Assembly (NCBI RefSeq): GCF_009663685.2
Contig: NZ_RCOG02000037.1
Location: forward strand, 57,276 to 121,275
Reading direction: 5' to 3'
Length of the DNA stretch: 64,000 nt
Origin: Cupriavidus sp. U2
GTDB lineage: Bacteria; Pseudomonadota; Gammaproteobacteria; Burkholderiales; Burkholderiaceae
In this document: positions 62,553-64,000 of the stretch, in pieces
How the letters are laid out: the number at the start of each line of letters is the position of its first letter
Numbering within the stretch: the stretch's first letter is position 1
Position numbers and translations under genes: made by a program
Notes under the pieces: generated by a model
Databases searched by the model: none
What the model saw: the letters and a program-made list of their open reading frames with translations, nothing else
Told to the model about the DNA's origin: nothing

Positions 62553-62921
62553 GCATCAAAGTGCCCCAGGCCGCAGGCGGAAACTGTCGAGCAATGTATC
62601 CCAGGCCTGAAGGGCGCCGGCTTCGTCTACGGGAGAGGTGGCCAGTTCTGCCGGAAAGTCCTCGCTGAGCTCGGCACCCAGGTCCAACTGGATCTCCGTG
62701 TATGGCCGGCCATGATCATCCTCGGTGCCCGGCGCCATCAGATGGAAGCGAAAAACCTCAACACCATCCTCCTTCATCGATAGCAGCACTTCCTCGGCCT
62801 GCATCCCGGCAAACTCCCGCTTGCGCTCGCGCAGCACCTTCACTTTGCTGAGCAGCAGGCGGCCATCCAACTCCCGGCGCAGGTCAGGGACGGCCTTGAG
62901 CAGGGAGGCTTGCTGATCGAC
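62553..62921. repeat. Direct repeat copy B, 3' part of second Tli4-like gene
   Basis: The partner of 61367-61735; by eye roughly 95% identical. Unequal recombination between the two copies would delete 1186 bases and fuse the two genes. Confidence 0.85.
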
Positions 62922-63485
62922 GTCGAGGGATGCGCGCATGGTGACGATAAAGGTGGCAGGGCGCCCCGGCATCAGCAGGAATGTCCGATCAACCCAGCCG
63001 GTACTCACGGGAGGCCCGCCGATCAGCGCACCTTTCACGCAATACCCTCGCTCAGTGGGCACTGACCAGTCTTCGCGGTATTTGGTTTGTCGAAACCATT
63101 CGCTATTTCTGTGAAGAACTTGCTGCACTCCGGCTTTACCGAGCAAGCCCTTCACTGTTAGCTGAGTGTCCCCAGCCAGAATGTATCCCTCCAGGTTGAA
63201 TGCCTCGAAGATTTCGTCTGCGCTCTCTTTGTAAATGAATATCCGAGAATCTCGGGATGGTGATTCCGCCCGTTCCAACCCTGGAATTTTCGTTTCAACC
63301 CACATCGATTTCAGCCCTTTTTCAACTTTTTCCTTGTAGGGGATCAGCGTGGTACGCTTCATTGCTTTTAGCTCCTGATCACGAAGTTCTACCAAACGTT
63401 GAAAAGTCAGCGCATTTACATTAAGTTTTATTTCGATATCATTCCCGGCATATCGATATTTCTCATAAGACATACTGGGCGGTCT
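62556..63485 (-). pseudogene. Tli4-family immunity gene, 5' end cut by an IS element
   Basis: A paralogue of the neighbouring immunity gene. The intact part reads RPPSMSYEKYRYAGNDIEIK onward and gives about 309 residues; the intact copy has DRPAESSMSYEKY at the same place. The N-terminal signal, lipobox and about 55 residues are missing, replaced from about 63486 by the left end of an IS30-family element, and an in-frame stop (63486-63488) immediately precedes the retained part. A truncated protein from the ATG at 63473 could still be made but would not be exported. Confidence 0.8.
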
Positions 63486-64000
63486 CTAGAATGAAGTGCA
63501 ACACCCTGATGTTAGGGTGTTGGGATGGGACAAAGCTACAGTCAACTGGGTATCGAAGAGCGTAACTGGATTCATCGCCTACTAAACGAGGGGTGCAGCC
63601 TGCGTCAGATCGCGAGAGTGGTGGGGCGAAGTCCGTCGACTGTCTCACGCGAGGTTGCCCGGGCCGGAAGTCATCGTTCCTACGATGCTGCGAGCGCGCA
63701 GGGTATGGCGCTGAGAAGGCGTCGACGTGGGCCGCGCAAGCTGGCAGCAGGCACGGCGCTGCTGAAACTGGTGAGAGCATGGCTGCGCGTGGGCTATTCA
63801 CCGCAACAGATTGCAGGCAGACTCCGGCGCATGTATGCCCACCAGCCGGAGTTCCATGTGTCCCACGAGACGATCTACTGCGTGATCTACGCCACGCCGC
63901 GCGGTGAGCTGCGCCGCGAGCTAATCGGCAGCCTGCGTAAGGCCCACAAGGAGCGTCGTTCACGGGGCGCGGGGAACGATCGCGCGCGGGGAACGATCGC
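63486..64000 (+). mobile_element. IS30-family insertion sequence, left part
   Basis: The element begins about 63486, where the immunity gene stops matching its paralogue, and runs past the window end. A short repeat-bearing terminus (ACACCCTGATGTTAGGGTGT, with ACACCCT and AGGGTGT as an inverted pair, at 63501-63520) precedes the transposase gene. The exact left end and any target duplication cannot be fixed without the right end. Confidence 0.75.
63525..64000 (+). CDS. IS30-family transposase, 5' part
   Basis: The first 158 codons of an IS30-family transposase. The start ATG at 63525 gives MGQSYSQLGIEERNWIHRLL, and a helix-turn-helix follows (CSLRQIARVVGRSPSTVSRE). VGYSPQQIAGRLRRMY and VSHETIYCVIYA precede the catalytic DDE core, which lies beyond the window. 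Its insertion interrupts the second Tli4-like gene. Confidence 0.9.
   Translation, partial: MGQSYSQLGIEERNWIHRLLNEGCSLRQIARVVGRSPSTVSREVARAGSHRSYDAASAQGMALRRRRRGPRKLAAGTALLKLVRAWLRVGYSPQQIAGRLRRMYAHQPEFHVSHETIYCVIYATPRGELRRELIGSLRKAHKERRSRGAGNDRARGTI

Noticed and set aside
63463..63963. 166-codon open frame opposite the IS30 transposase
   Set aside because: Antisense to the transposase and spanning the IS junction; no protein pattern.
1..64000. CRISPR arrays, tRNA or rRNA genes
   Set aside because: No regularly spaced direct repeats, no cloverleaf-like tRNA arms and no conserved rRNA stretches were seen.

Overview
The window is about 64 kb of high-GC DNA with long, tightly packed genes. Gene content points to a beta-proteobacterium of the Burkholderiaceae, most likely Cupriavidus or a close Ralstonia relative: a full Pel exopolysaccharide operon, hopanoid genes including a second ispH, a Bug-type tricarboxylate transporter binding protein, a T6SS fragment and an IS30-family transposase. 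The assignment is inferred from gene content only. I see no rRNA, tRNA or CRISPR array.

Layout. (1) 1-11638, all minus: the 5' part of a methyl-accepting chemotaxis protein, then, in transcription order, a CobN-like protein with N- and C-terminal membrane segments, cobW, cobN, an AAA+ ChlI-type ATPase and a short VWA protein, together a ChlI/ChlD-type metal chelatase set. (2) 12062-19319: small hypotheticals, a carboxylesterase, an isolated P-loop ATPase behind a palindrome, a divergent LysR/MFS pair with a perfect T-N11-A box between them, an AGE-family epimerase and two orphan small genes. (3) 19490-29713: hopanoid part A: ferritin-like protein, hpnB, hpnA (minus), ispH, hpnH, hpnM (minus), hpnN, mlaA. 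This block makes and modifies hopanoids and moves lipids across the envelope. (4) 29874-33091, minus: an OmpR-type response regulator and a CHASE2 sensor kinase. (5) 33331-46578, minus: pelABCDEFG, with overlapping or nearly abutting genes and a c-di-GMP I-site in PelD. (6) 47430-48295: a cold-shock protein and a frameshifted exported protein. (7) 48382-51997: hopanoid part B: hpnD, shc, hpnG. (8) 52085-56060: a lipoprotein, then an operon of tripartite tricarboxylate transporter binding protein, CoA-transferase and citryl-CoA lyase with a palindrome over its -10 box. (9) 56089-64000: a T6SS fragment (minus): TssM with a degenerate P-loop, PAAR protein, two-TM protein, and two Tli4-like immunity genes. 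The second Tli4 copy is cut by an IS30-family element running off the window end.

How the parts fit. The centre is an envelope and biofilm region: hopanoid synthesis and trafficking flank a Pel matrix operon and an extracytoplasmic sensor system. The most unusual items are the membrane-bound CobN paralogue, the twin Tli4 genes with near-identical 3' ends but divergent 5' halves, the probable ATT start of hpnA, the lone ATPase behind its palindrome, and the frameshifted exported protein. HpnC, HpnE and the rest of the T6SS are not in the window.
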